This document shows, one piece after another, positions 26,845-38,500 of a DNA stretch of 64,000 bases; the first letter of the stretch is position 1; each line of letters starts with the position of its first letter. The stretch comes from VXRN01 sp963664365 (GTDB lineage Bacteria > Chloroflexota > Dehalococcoidia > Lucifugimonadales > UBA1123): the NCBI GenBank assembly GCA_963664365.1, contig OY761144.1:1922001-1986000 (forward strand). Direction: 5' to 3'. The notes beneath the pieces are model-generated. The model searched no databases. It had not been told where the DNA came from and was given only the letters and a program-made list of their open reading frames with translations. Position numbers and translations under genes: made by a program.

Positions 26845-27823
26845 GGCGGTCCCAGAATTCGGGATTGACGAGGTTGACGGGTCGGTCGCCATGCGCGAAT
26901 CGCAGGATGTCGTCGGTCATCATCTTGGAGTGGCGTTGAATCGTTTCCACAGTCGCCCCGCCGATATGGGGCGTGAGTATGACGTTGTCGAGCTTCAGAA
27001 GAGGGTTGTCGGGCGCGATGGGGTGAGTCTCGAATACGTCGAGCGCAGCGCCGGCGATTCTTCCGGTCGTGAGAGCTTGGACGAGGGCAACTTGGTCGAT
27101 AACCTCGGCGTCCGAGCAGTTGACCAAGAAGGCGGCGCGCTTCATGCGGTCGATGGTCTCAGCGTCGATCATGCCGACGGTCTGCGCCGTCGTCGGGACG
27201 TGGATGCTGATGAAGTCCGAGTTGGAAGCGAGAGTTTGCAGATCGACCATACGGACGCCTGCCGGAGGATCGGTCACATAAGGGTCGCAGCCGATGACCG
27301 ACATTCCGAGAGCTTGGCCCATCTCGGCGAGTCTGCGCCCTATGGCCCCCATGCCTACGATGCCGAGAGTGCGTCCGGCAAGCTCGATTCCGCGCAGATC
27401 GACGTAGCCGCCCACCGGACGCCGCCACTGGCCGGACGTGACGTAGTTATGCGCCGCCGGGATTCGCCGAGCAAGCGAGAAGACGAGGCCCATAGCGTGC
27501 TCTGCGACAGCGCGCGCGTTCCTGCCGGGTGTGTTGACTACAACGATGCCGCGCGCGGTGGCGGCGTCCACGTCCACATGCTTAGTGGAGGCGCGGCAGA
27601 TGCCGACGAACCTGAGACCGGTGGCGTCGGCGAAGGTCTCCTCGAATACGAAATCGGCCTCGATCACCAGTATCGAGATGCCTTCTGAGCGGATGCGAGC
27701 GGCCATATCGTCGGGGTCGGTGAGCTTTAGCGAGTCCAGCCAACTTTCGTGGGTGACGCTCATCTCGGCTGCCAGACGCTCGATCTGCCGCTCGTCGAAC
27801 GGGGCTAGAATCAGGGCGCGCAT
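26834..27823 (-). CDS. D-isomer-specific 2-hydroxyacid dehydrogenase family, atypical active site
   Basis: About 329 residues. The NAD site is LGIVGMGAIGRRLA; the catalytic Glu is in ALDVFETHP and the catalytic His in LTPHIGGAT. The usual catalytic Arg of the INxxRG motif is replaced: the sequence reads LVNCSDAEVID, with Asp (codon 27110-27112) where Arg should be. This may change or abolish hydride transfer. Start is ATG 27823 or 27841; neither has a good ribosome site, and 27823 lies five bases after the stop of the upstream gene. It overlaps the FGGY kinase gene by 11 bases. Confidence 0.87.
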   Translation of the reverse strand: MRALILAPFDERQIERLAAEMSVTHESWLDSLKLTDPDDMAARIRSEGISILVIEADFVFEETFADATGLRFVGICRASTKHVDVDAATARGIVVVNTPGRNARAVAEHAMGLVFSLARRIPAAHNYVTSGQWRRPVGGYVDLRGIELAGRTLGIVGMGAIGRRLAEMGQALGMSVIGCDPYVTDPPAGVRMVDLQTLASNSDFISIHVPTTAQTVGMIDAETIDRMKRAAFLVNCSDAEVIDQVALVQALTTGRIAGAALDVFETHPIAPDNPLLKLDNVILTPHIGGATVETIQRHSKMMTDDILRFAHGDRPVNLVNPEFWDRHVR

Positions 27824-27828
27824 CGTGT

Positions 27829-28710
27829 TTAGGGTCGCCATAGGCGCGGGGCCATGCTGCCGATCCAGAGCCGCGCGGTCATGGTCAGCTTCTCGCGGAC
27901 GCTCAGGCCCACGCGCTGGGAGAAGACGTCGAATTCGCGGGCCTCGATGCGGTCTAGTATCGCGGCGTATGCGGTGTGGAGAAGTCGGATGCAGGCGCGG
28001 GACTCAGGCTCGATCAGGTCGAACAGAGGCCGGGAGTTTTCGTAGTAGGAGCGGGCGCGGTCGGCCTGGAACTTCATGAGGGACTTGAAGTTTTCATCCA
28101 TGACGCCGCGCATGAGGTCGTCTTCGGAGTATCCGAACCGGGCCAGGTCTTCCTGAGGGATGTAGATGCGGTCGCGCTCGGCGTCTTCCTTCACGTCGCG
28201 CATGATGTTGGTGAGCTGCAGGGCGATGCCCATGTCAACGGCGTACTCGCGCGCGGCGGGGTCTCGGTAGCCGAATATCTCTATGCAGATCAGCCCGACG
28301 ACGGACGCCACCTTGTAGCAGTAGGTCCGCAGTTCGGAGAAGTCGGAGAAGCGGGTCTTGGTCAGGTCGGACTCGACGCCGTCGATCACTTCCTCGAAGT
28401 AGTTGATTGGAATGTCGAAAGCGCTGGCGGAGTCGCCGAGGGCGCGGAACTCGGGGGAAGGAGCGAGCGGAGGTTCCGGCGACAGCGCGTCGGAAAGGTC
28501 TAGCCGGACGCGGGCGAGCTCTTCCCTCTTGGCCTCGATGGGCAAATCGCCGTCGGCGATGTCGTCGCAGAGACGGCAGAATGCGTAGGCGGAGTAGATG
28601 GCGCGGCGCTTTTGGGCGGGAAGGGTTCGGAAGGCGTAGTAGAAGTTGCTGGCGTGTTCTTTGGCTACCCGTTGGCAGTGTCGGTATGCCTGGTCGAGAT
28701 CGGTAGCCAT
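27829..28710 (-). CDS. Squalene/phytoene synthase family protein
   Basis: A 293-residue trans-isoprenyl head-to-head synthase. The first Asp-rich motif is in YAFCRLCDDIADGD, and the second is DVKEDAERDRIYIPQEDL. NFYYAFRTLP precedes the first. By family it joins two prenyl diphosphates to phytoene, squalene or presqualene diphosphate. No desaturase or hopanoid genes are nearby, so which product is not clear. Start ATG 28710; another in-frame ATG lies at 28737, and neither has a ribosome site. First gene of the minus-strand cluster, although its function does not fit the sugar genes downstream. Confidence 0.87.
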   Translation of the reverse strand: MATDLDQAYRHCQRVAKEHASNFYYAFRTLPAQKRRAIYSAYAFCRLCDDIADGDLPIEAKREELARVRLDLSDALSPEPPLAPSPEFRALGDSASAFDIPINYFEEVIDGVESDLTKTRFSDFSELRTYCYKVASVVGLICIEIFGYRDPAAREYAVDMGIALQLTNIMRDVKEDAERDRIYIPQEDLARFGYSEDDLMRGVMDENFKSLMKFQADRARSYYENSRPLFDLIEPESRACIRLLHTAYAAILDRIEAREFDVFSQRVGLSVREKLTMTARLWIGSMAPRLWRP

Positions 28711-28853
28711 GATGAGCGACGGGGCGAACGTTACCATATTGGAGATGGGGGCGCAATGAGGTTGAGCGCCTGGATCTGGTGAAGGATATAGAGGAAAAAC
28801 GGCGCCCCGATGAGCCATGACAGCTCCGACACAGCTTCCAGTTCAGACACCCC

Positions 28854-28883
28854 TTGACACGAACCGCCGTTCCCCAATATCAT
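28854..28883 (+). promoter_or_regulatory. Sigma-70-like promoter before a dead gene
   Basis: TTGACA (28854-28859) and TATCAT (28878-28883) are 18 bases apart on the plus strand. The only frame downstream is the broken remnant starting at 28929, about 40 bases after the likely start of transcription. The promoter appears to have outlived its gene. Confidence 0.45.
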
Positions 28884-28928
28884 AGAACATATCGGTTCCC
28901 TGATACCCAACCCAAAGGTGATAAGACC

Positions 28929-29152
28929 ATGCTCGACCGCGCCGACCTCTACGCCGCCTACAAAGACTGGTGCGCGACCAACCGCCACAACCCAGTCAGC
29001 GCCACCGACTCTACACCTCCGTCTGGGACATCTTCAGAGTCAAAACGCGCAAGGGCCACCGCCGCAGGGTACTGCATGGCCTACGGCTGGTCTACGAATA
29101 TGACGAAGCGCTCCAAAGTGCGGCAGGTGCGGCAGATGCGCGGCAGGTTTAA
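28929..29152 (+). pseudogene. Frameshifted remnant, possibly the end of a phage-type primase
   Basis: Frame 1 from ATG 28929 reads MLDRADLYAAYKDWCATNRHN and on to PVSATD. The sensible continuation is then in another frame: LYTSVWDIFRVKTRKGHRRR, then VLHGLRLVYEYDEAL. The shift is at about 29008. The pattern YxxYxxWCxxNxxxPVSxxxL, then a basic stretch and GLRL, resembles the C-terminal winged-helix part of P4-type phage/plasmid primases. Only this short piece is present. It ends in the GCGGCAG repeat block. Confidence 0.45.
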
Positions 29153-29240
29153 AATCGCAAAACTGCCGCGAACCCCAAAGCTGGACCGCTTCCTGCCTAG
29201 CTTTGATTGCGGCAGGCGCGGCAGATGCGGCAGGTATTTC
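29118..29240. repeat. GCGGCAG-rich repeat block
   Basis: gcggcaggtgcggcagatgc (29118-29139) and gcggcaggcgcggcagatgc (29210-29231) are near-identical copies about 92 bases apart, with an inverted ctgccgc between them. From 29240 to 29432 I see no gene; the giant gene ends at 29433 on the other strand, and no clear terminator hairpin was found there. Confidence 0.6.
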
Positions 29241-29432
29241 AAAAAACTTTTTCCACCCCTAACAACATCCGAGTCAACAAACTTGATACGATCCAACTCA
29301 ATCCTCGTCAGACTGTCCCAAGCATGTCCTATACCCAATACCGGGGTGATACCCCCGCCTACCAAACTGACACAGGCCCACGCTATCTGACGAAACGGCA
29401 AGCCGGTCGCGTCGGCAAACGTCACGAGTCGC

Positions 29433-29590
29433 TCATGACCGCGCTTCGGGATCCTCCGTATCTTCCCACTCGCGGCGGCGCGACCGCCTGCGGCCTATGA
29501 TGAAGAACCAGACTATGGCGCCAACGGCGGCAGCCGCTGCCGCAATGAGAATGGCCGCGATGACTATCATGGCGAAAGCCATGCCGTCGT
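29433..29590 (-). other. C-terminal membrane anchor of the giant protein
   Basis: Acidic EEDD is followed by one strongly hydrophobic segment (MAFAMIVIAAILIAAA through VWFFII), then GRRRSRRREWEDTEDPEARS. This is a single-pass helix with a positive cytoplasmic tail, consistent with N-terminus outside. There is no LPxTG or autotransporter ending. Confidence 0.85.
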
Positions 29591-32500
29591 CTTCTTCCGC
29601 AGGCTCAGGCGTGGGCGTGGGCGTCGGCTCGGGCGTTGGCGCGGGTGTCGGCGCCGGCGTCGGCTCCGGCATTGGCGCGGGCTGAGGCGCGGGAGTCGGC
29701 GCGGGCGTCGGTTTCGGCGTTGGCGCTAGTGTCGGTTCGGGAGTCGGCGCGGGCTGAGGCGCGGGCGCGTAAACCGGCTGTATCACCAGCGTAAACGTGC
29801 TGAAGTAGTTGAGTATCGAGAGAGTCCAGTTCTGTCCCGACTCATCGCGCGCGCACTGGTGGTCCAGGAGCGTCCACGCTTCCGGCTTCACACGGTAAAC
29901 CGATGCGCGGTCTTCCACACACGCGGAATCTTCTCCCTCAGGGATCATGAGCCATAGCTCCACGCCCTCCGGGTAGGTCGTCGGGATGGGAACATCGCCC
30001 CCTACCTTGAACGTGTTGGCGTCTATGGCCAAGACGACTTGCGCGTTCGCGTGGGGCGGCTGTCCGTCGAGGGAATCCAGGTCGCGTTTCTCAAACCTGA
30101 TCTCCAAGATTTCAGACACGGCGCCCTTTGGCGCTATCAGTCTGGCAGCGCCATCGGCAGTCTCGATCACGGTTCTCCTATCCGGATATACCAGGACTCT
30201 CCCCGGCGAAGGCTGAAGCTCAGGCGTCGGAGTCGGAGTTGGCGTCGCTTCCGGCGCAGGACCGGGAGTCGGCGCGGGAGTCGCCACAGGCGTCGCTGTC
30301 GGCGCTGGCGTAGGCGTGGGAGTCGGCGCAGGCGTAGGGCTGGGCGTAGGCGTCGGCGTCGGCGTGGCCGTAGGCGTTGGCGCTGGCGTCGGCGTCGGCG
30401 TGGCCGTAGGAGTTGGCGCTGGCGTCGGCTCAGGAGTTGGCGTAGGCGTTAGCGCGGGCGTAGGCGTAGGGCTGGGCGTCGGCACGGGTGTAGGCGTCGG
30501 TGTCGCCGGCACGGGCGTAGGCGTCGGACTGGCCTCAGGCGTCGACGTCGCTACGGGAGTCGGTACCGGCGTAGGTTCGGGCGCGGGCGTCGGCGTGGGC
30601 GTTGCCGCGGGCAGGGTTGATGTCCTGCCCGTGCGCGCGGGCGGGGTGGAGTCCTCTACCGAGACGGTTATCCGAGTAGAGTCGTAGCCGCCCCTGGCGT
30701 CGGTCACCTTTAGGACGAAGGTCAGAGTGGTGTCCGAGTCAACCTCGGGCGCGGTGAAGGTGAGATTCCTCGATTCGCTGGACCCGGAGAGTACGGCCAC
30801 GCCGCTGGTTTGCCTCCATTCGTAGGTGAACGGCTTGCCCAGTTCGGCATCCGCGCAACTGGTGGAAGTCGCGCCGGCGCAAAGCAGCCAGGGGTCGGGC
30901 ATTCCGGTGGCGCTGCCCGTCAGACTTACCGTATCGCCTTCTTCGACCTGACCGGCGCTAGCGGCGTTGGCGCGGGGGCGGCTGTGGACGTGAACGTCGG
31001 CCACGTATATGCCGTTGTAATCGGAATCGGCGCTGCTGGGCTCGTGGGAGATTATCGCGCCGGCGTTGCTGCCGGAGAGGGATTCTACCGTGACGGTCTG
31101 CGGAGTGTCCCAGTCGGTCGTCGTGAAGGTGAGGGACGACGGGGTGACGGTGATGCGCGCGTTATCCGAGGAGACGTTCACGGTCACCGTATTCTTGGGC
31201 TTGGAGGACAGTTCAACCTCGTACTCGCCGGTATCACCCACCTGGAGGGCGAAGGGGGTCGTCCTCGAGAGATAGACGCCGCGGGTGAAGTAGTCGACCA
31301 TGGCGGTGTGTCGGCCTGTGCCCGTATTGTTCTTGGCGCGCATCTGGAAGACATAAGTAGCGTCGGATTCCAGCGGCGATATGGGGTACTTGTAGGCGCT
31401 TCCGCTCTTGTCGATGTTGCCGTCGGTCATTTCGGTCCACTCGCCCCATAGCTCGGAGTTGAGCACGCTGACGGAGACTTCGCCGCTGGGCGGGCTGCCG
31501 CTGACGGTTTCGGCCGTGAACTTGACGGTCCCCTTGCTCGCGTCGTTAGTAGTGGTTGCGCTGGACGTACTGGTTGCGCTGACCCGCCAACCCGCGATGT
31601 TGACTTCGGAACCATCCTTGAGATGTAGCTGCAATTCGGCGAAGCCGGGGGCGACGGCATTGATGGTGACGGCGTGGTTGCCGTCGCTCTTCGCGACGAC
31701 GTGGATCTTGCCGTCGTCGGTCGTGGTAGCGGCGGACAGAGTGTAGGTTCCGGCCTGGATGGGTGGCCTCTGCCGCTGTCGGTACTCCCAGCCGGTAATT
31801 TCCTCGGCGTCGTCGGGCTTGCCCCACTGGAGAGACGCGGATACCCGTGTGGAGCCTGAGACGACGGCGAAGTTGGATGGCCGGTCGGGCGCCGTGACCA
31901 AGGGGGCGGAGACGAGCGGCTGCCCCGGGCCCATGCTGACGTCGGGATTGGTGGCGGCGAGTCCCGGGCCGGTGACGTTCACTGCCCGAAGTTCGAATTC
32001 GTAGGTCTTGCCCGTTTTCAGGTTGATTTCGTAGCTTGCGAGGTCCTGGACTTTGCAGGTCCCGCTGCATGGGATTTTCTTCCACTTGCCGGTCGAGTTC
32101 TCGCGGTACTCGTAGCGCTGTATGGACTTGTCGTTGGCGGACGTGCTGGTGGCGGGTTTCCACGCCAGGGTCGCTTTGCCGCCGGAGCCCGGGCCGTTGA
32201 CGGGGTTCGACGGGGGCGGGGTCAGCGTCACGGTGAAGTTCGCAGGCTTGTCAGGGGCGAGGGTCACCAGCGACACGTTCGAGGCGGGGCCGTTTCCGAT
32301 GACGTTCACCGCCCGCACCTGGAACGCGTACCTGGCTTTGGACAGGTGTCGGAAGGTGAGGCTGACGGTGTTCACGCCGCTCTTGCCGATGGTCTTCCAT
32401 GACTTCTTGTTCAATTCCGAAGTGAGGGTGGAGTCGGTCACGCCGAGGTTACCGTACACCGCGCGGTACTGCCACTGGCCGATGCTGGAGTCGTCCGAAC

Positions 32501-35500
32501 CGTTGCGCTGCAACTTGGGCCAGGTCAGGCTGACGGCGAAGTCCGTGGATTCGTATGTCTTGGTAGTCGTGGCAATGTTCGGCTTGGCCGGAGTGAGGGT
32601 AACGGACGCGGTGTTGGAGGAAGCGCCGGGGCCGGCTTCGTTGATGGCGCGCACCTGGACCGCCCAGGACTCGCCTGCTTTGAACGCCTGCGGCAGCGTG
32701 TAGGTGGTGGTGGAGGCGTTGCTGCCCGACATGTCCGCCCAGTCCGCCGTTTCCACGTCGTCCGTCGTTGTCGCATAGCGGTACTGGTAGCCGTCGATAG
32801 TCTTGTCGGTAGGCTGTGTCCAGCTAACGGTGAGCCTGAAGTGACCGCTGAGTCCGGAGCCGTTGAAAGTTTCAGTTAGGCTTATGGTGGTCGGCTCGGT
32901 GGGCTTGGCCGGCGGCGTCACCGTCACCGCGTCGGAAGCCAAGCCGTTGCCCGCGTCGTTTACGGCGCGCACCCGGAAGGTGTAGGCAGTGTTGCTCACG
33001 AGGTTCTTTACTACGTGTGAGGTGGTGTTCGCATTGCTGTTGGCGATGTTCGTCCAATTCGTCCCGTCGGTACTGTACTGCCACTTGGTTATGGCTGAGT
33101 AGCCGGGGTTGTCCCAGGAGAGGGTCACTTGGCGGAAACCGGGCGACGCCGAGAAGCCGGTGGGCTTGGCGGGCGCGGTGTATGCCTTGGCCTGCGCGGC
33201 TGGGCCTGCTTGGGACTGGTTGTTGACCGCCCGAACCTCGAAGGTGTAGGTCGTGGACCTGGTAAGGCCGGAGGTTACGGAGTAGGCGCGCAGCGTCTTG
33301 GCTACGTCGGCCCACGCTCCCCAAGCGTTGTTTCCCGCTCGGTAACGTACTTGGAACTTGGTTATGAGAGCCTCGTCGGACTGTTGCCAGACCCACGTCA
33401 GGGTGGAGGATGCCGCGTCCCTCGCGGTGGCGCTTACGCCGGTGGGCAGAGCGGGCAGAGGCTGCGGCGTGGCTTTCGCCTCGGAGGAGACGGTCCCGCC
33501 GTTGCCGGAGCCGCTGACGGCCCTGATACGGAAGGTGTACTCGATTCCGTTGGTAAGCGACTTGACCACGTACTGGGTGGTGTCGGCTTTGCTGCCGGTC
33601 ATGGCCGTCCAGATGTTGCCCCAGTTGCCGGCGGTCTTACGCTGGTACTCGTAGCCCGTGATGCTGGGGTTGTTCGGGTCGTCCCAGGTGAGGGAGACGA
33701 GCTTGTCGCCGGGGGCGGCGGCGAGGTTGAGGGGCGAGGCGGGGAAGGGCCGCGCAGACACGAGGGCCGACGGAGTTCCATCGCCCGTTGCGTTCTTGGC
33801 CCGCACCTGGAAGGTGTATCGGACGCCGTTGGTCAGCCCCGTCAGTTCGTAAGTAGTTGTAGCCCCGCCGGATATGTCCGTCCAGTCGGTATAGCCGGGT
33901 TCTGTGCTGCTGGCGGGCCTGTATCGGTAGGCGTTGCCGGTCAAGGTCGCGCCGCCGGTGGGGTTGGTCCACCTGAGAGTGATCTTCTCGTAGCCGGGCG
34001 TCGCGGTGAAGTCGGTTGGCTTGGCCGGAACCATGGAAGCGGTGGTCGTCGTGGCAGGGCCGGTTCCGGCATCGTTCTTGGCGCGAAGCTGGAACGTGTA
34101 GGTTGCGCTGTTGTCCAAACCGGTCAGGGTCTTGCTTGTCGAGGTACTGCTGGGGGCGTCCTTCCACGCGCCGTAGTTCCCGGTGTTCTTGTAGCGGTAC
34201 TGCCAACCGGTGACGGTGGCGTCGCTGGAGGACTTGGACCATGTGAGCGTCGCCTGCCTGTATCCACCGGATGCTGAGAAGGCAGCCGGAATCAGAGGCA
34301 GGGTCGGCTCGGTGACGGAGGAGGCAGTGCCGTTGCCCTTCTCGTTGACGGCGCGCACCTGGAAGGTGTAGCTCGTGCCGTTGTTGAGGTTGGTGACGGT
34401 AACGCCGCGGGTGTTTCTGTCCGAATTGGGAACGCCGTACCAGGTGGCGCCGTTGTCCTTGCTGTACTGCCAACTGTCCACCCAGATGCCTCCGGCGTAA
34501 CCCCATGACAGGGCGACCTGCGTGTCACCGCCAACGGCAGTCAAATTGGTGGGCGCGGTCGGGACTCCGGCGAGAGGCCGCGCGATTGCCGTGGCGGGCA
34601 GACCCCAGCCGATATCGTTACTTGCTCGCAGCTGGAAGGTGTACAGGGTGTTGTTTTGCAGCCCGCTCACGGTGTAGGTGGTGGTGGTTGCCGTGCTGTT
34701 GGGTACGTCGGTCCAGTCACCGTAGTTCCCGGTGGTCTTGTGGCGGTAATCCCAGCCGGTGACCGTGGCGTCGTTGGGTGACTTGCTCCAGTTCAGGGTC
34801 GCTTGCCTGTCCCCGCCGGAGGCGGTGAACGTCGCCGGAATCAGAGGCAGGGTGGATGCCGTGCCATTGCCCTTCTCGTTGACCGCCCTCACCTTGAAAA
34901 TGTTGCTGGCGACGTTGGTCAGCCCGGTGACCGTCACGCTGCGAGTGTTCCCGTCCGAGTCGTCAATGTCGGACCAGGTTGCGCCGTTGTCCTTGCTATA
35001 CTGCCACTTGTCCACCCAGATGCTTCCGCCGTAACTCCACGACAGGGCGACCTGCGTGTCACCGCCCACGGCCGTCAAATTGGTGGGCGCGGTTGGGACT
35101 CCGGCGAGAGGCCGGGCGGAAGCCGTGGCGGGCAGGCCCCAGCCGATGTCATTCCGCGCCCGTAGCTGGAAGGTGTAGAGGGTGTTGTTGGTCAACCCGC
35201 TCACGGTGGTAGTCGAAAGGGTTGCCGGGTCGCAATTGGAGTCGCAGATGTCGGTCCATGAGCCGTAGCCGCCGGAAGACTTGTAGCGGATCTGCCAGTC
35301 GGTGGACGATGCGTTGGCGTCCCAGGCGAGCTTGGCCTGCTGGCTCTGCGCGCCTACGACGGTGGCGGCGAAGTTGGTGGGCGTATCCGCGACCGGCTTG
35401 GGCGTGGCGGTGACGCTGTCGGACTGCGGCCCCTCGCCGGCCTTCGTCACCGCCCAGACGCGGAAGGTATATTCCGTGTTGTTGGTGAGGCCCGTCACAG

Positions 35501-38500
35501 TGTAGGTGGTGAGATTGACCGGGTCGCATGGCGAGGCGCAGGGTATGTCCGTCCAGTCGCCGGAGTTCTGCTTGTACTGCCAGCCGGTGATGCGCCGGTT
35601 GTTGGGATTGTCCCAGGACAGGATGACCACAGTGTGGCCGATGGTGGCGGAAAGGCCGGTGGGTTTGGCCGGGAGATGTATGGCCGGCGTCGCGCTGTCC
35701 TCCGACGAGGCTGGGCCGGTCCCTACGGAGCTCGCCCCTCGCACCTGGAATGTGTAGGCCGTGTCATTGGTCAGGTCGGTCAGGGTGTAGGACGCGGTGG
35801 ACGCCGTGCTGCCTGGGACGGTCGTCCAAGAGCCGTAGTCTCCGTCGGACTTGTAGCGGTACTGCCAGCTAGAGACGGCGGAATCCGCGCTGTTCTTTGT
35901 CCAATCCAGAGTAACCTGCTCGTCACCGGCGGCGGCCGTGAGTGTGGCGGGGGCCAGCGGTAGCGTGTCCGCAGAGGCGGCCGGGGAAGGGCCGCCGCTG
36001 CCCTGATCGTTCACAGGCCGGACCTGGAAGGTGTATCGCTTGCCGTTGCGCACGGTGAACGTATGGCTCACGGTGTTGTACCGCGAGCCGGGCACGGTCG
36101 TCCACGCGCCGTATTGCCCGGTGGTCTTGTATCGGTACTCCCAATGTGTGATCCACGGACCTGCCATTCTGTTCCAGCGCAGCGTGATCGTGCCGTCGCC
36201 GCCCCCGGCCCAGAGGTAGTTGGTAGCGTAGGGCGCGCCGGACACCGGAACCGCGGAGGCCACCGACGACGGAGTTCCCGCGCCGGAAGTGTTCTTGGCC
36301 CGTACCTGGAACGAGTAAAGATTGTTGTTGGCCAGTTGCGTGACGGTGTGCGTCAACGTGTTGTTGGCCCCGTCGCCCGGGGTGATGGCCGTCCACTTGT
36401 CCCAGCTACCCCATTGCCGCCGGTACTCCCAGCCTGTGATCGAGCCGGAGGGCGCCTTCCACGTGAGGGCGACCTGCCGGTTGCCGCCTGTGGCGGTGAG
36501 TTCCGTCGGCTGGCTTGGCACAGCCTTGGGGGTGGTGGTCGCGGGGTCGGACTCCGCGCCGTTGTCGGCGGTGTTCACGGCGCGAATCTTGAAGCTGTAG
36601 GACGTTCCGTTGGTCAGCCCGGTTACCTTGTACATGGTGAGGTTGGCGGGAACACAGGGCGACGTGCAGGTCATGGCGGTCCAGTTGCCGGAGTCCTGCT
36701 TATACTGCCAGCTAGTGATGCTGTCGTTGGAGGGGTCGTCCCACTGGAGGGTTGCGGATTCGTCCCCCGCGTGGGCCTGGAAGCCGGTGGGCTTGGCGGG
36801 CGCGGCCAAGCCGGGGGTGGCGCTCCGTTCCGAGGACACTATGCCGGCGCCTGTGGGGTTCAGCGCCCGTATTTGGAAGGTGTATGCCGTGGCGTTAGTG
36901 AGGCTCGTCACGGTGTATTCAGTGGTGGTCGCAGCGCTGTTGGGCACGTGCTTCCAGTTGCCGTAGTTTCCGGCGGCCTTGTAGCGGTACTGCCAGCCGG
37001 TGACGGTAGTATCTGAGGAGGACTTCGTCCATTGCAGGCGGACCTGGGCGTCTCCGGCGGTTGCCGCGAAGGTGGCGGGAGCGAGCGGAATCGTCGTCCC
37101 GGGCGTGGATGCCGAGGCCGTGCCGCCCTTGTCGTTGTAGGCGCGAATCTTGAAGGAGTAGGTCTTGCCGTTGGACAGGTTCGTGGTCGTGGCGGACGAG
37201 AGTTTGGTAATTGTTGCGTACCGCGTGTTGACATCGCCGCCCTGGGCGGGGGTCTCGGTGACGACGCATCTGTATATGTCGTCCTCTCCCCGCCCGCAGT
37301 TCCTGTAGCTTCCGCTGTTGGCGGGAATGTCGGCCCAGGTGGTCCCGCCGTCGCTGCTGTATTGCCACTTGGTCACGTAGATCCATGGCGAGGTGGGGTA
37401 GGCCCATCCAAGCGTGACAGTCGCGTTGCCGCCCCAGGTTTGGAGTCCGGTCGGCTGGTTGGGCTTGGCGGATACGGGCACAACTCGGACCACATCCGAC
37501 GGCGTGCCCGCCCCCACTGAGTTCCTGGCCCGCACCTGGAACAAGTACCAGCCGTTGTTGTTCAACTGGGTGACGGTGTGGGTGAGCGTATTGTTTGCGC
37601 CGCTGCCGGGGGTGACGGTCTTCCAATCGCTCCAAGACCCCCATCCAAGCCGCTGCCGGTACTCCCAGCCTGTGACGGTGGAGCCGGCGGGCGCCTTCCA
37701 GGACAGGGCCGCCTGCGTGCTGGTCCCCGTTGCGGTGAGGTCGGTGGGCTGGCCCGGCGCGGCTATGGGCGTGGCGGAGACAGAGTCGGACTCGGCGCCG
37801 TTGCCCGTGGCGTTGACGGCGCGAATCTTGAAGGCGTAGGACGTTCCATTGGTCAGCCCGGTAATCTTGTACATGGTGAGGTTGGCGGGAACGCAGGGCG
37901 ACGTGCAGGTCATGGTCGTCCAGTCGCCGGAGTCCTGCTTGTACTGCCAGCTAGTGATGCTGCTGTTGGAAGGGTTGTCCCATTGCAGCGTCACTTCCGA
38001 CGGTCCGGCGTGAGCCTGGAACCCGGTGGGCTTGTCGGGCGCGGAGAGGGCGCCCGCTTCGTCGGAGGCGAGGCCGGGCACGTTTTCGTTGACGGCCCTC
38101 ACCTGGAAGGTGTAGGCGACGCCGGAGACCAAGTTCGTCACGGTGTGAGTTGCGGTCGTACTCGTGCTGTTGGGAATGTCTATCCATGGGCCCCAATCGC
38201 CGCCGGTCTGCTTCTGACGGTACTGCCACTTGGTGATGGTGGAGCCGGAGGGGGCCGTCCAGGTCAGCGTAGCCTGGTCGCCATCGATGGTGGCGGAGAA
38301 GCCGGTGGGCTTGCCGGGCGCCTGGCGCGGTGTGGCCGACGCTTCGTCGGATTGGTCGCCATCGCCGGTTGCGCTGACGGCGCGAATCCTGAATCCATAG
38401 GACGTGTCGTTGGTCAGGTCCGTGACGGTGTAGGACGTGGTGGTCGCGACGCTGCCGGGGATGTTCGTCCACTGTCCGCTATCCTGCTTGTACTGCCACT

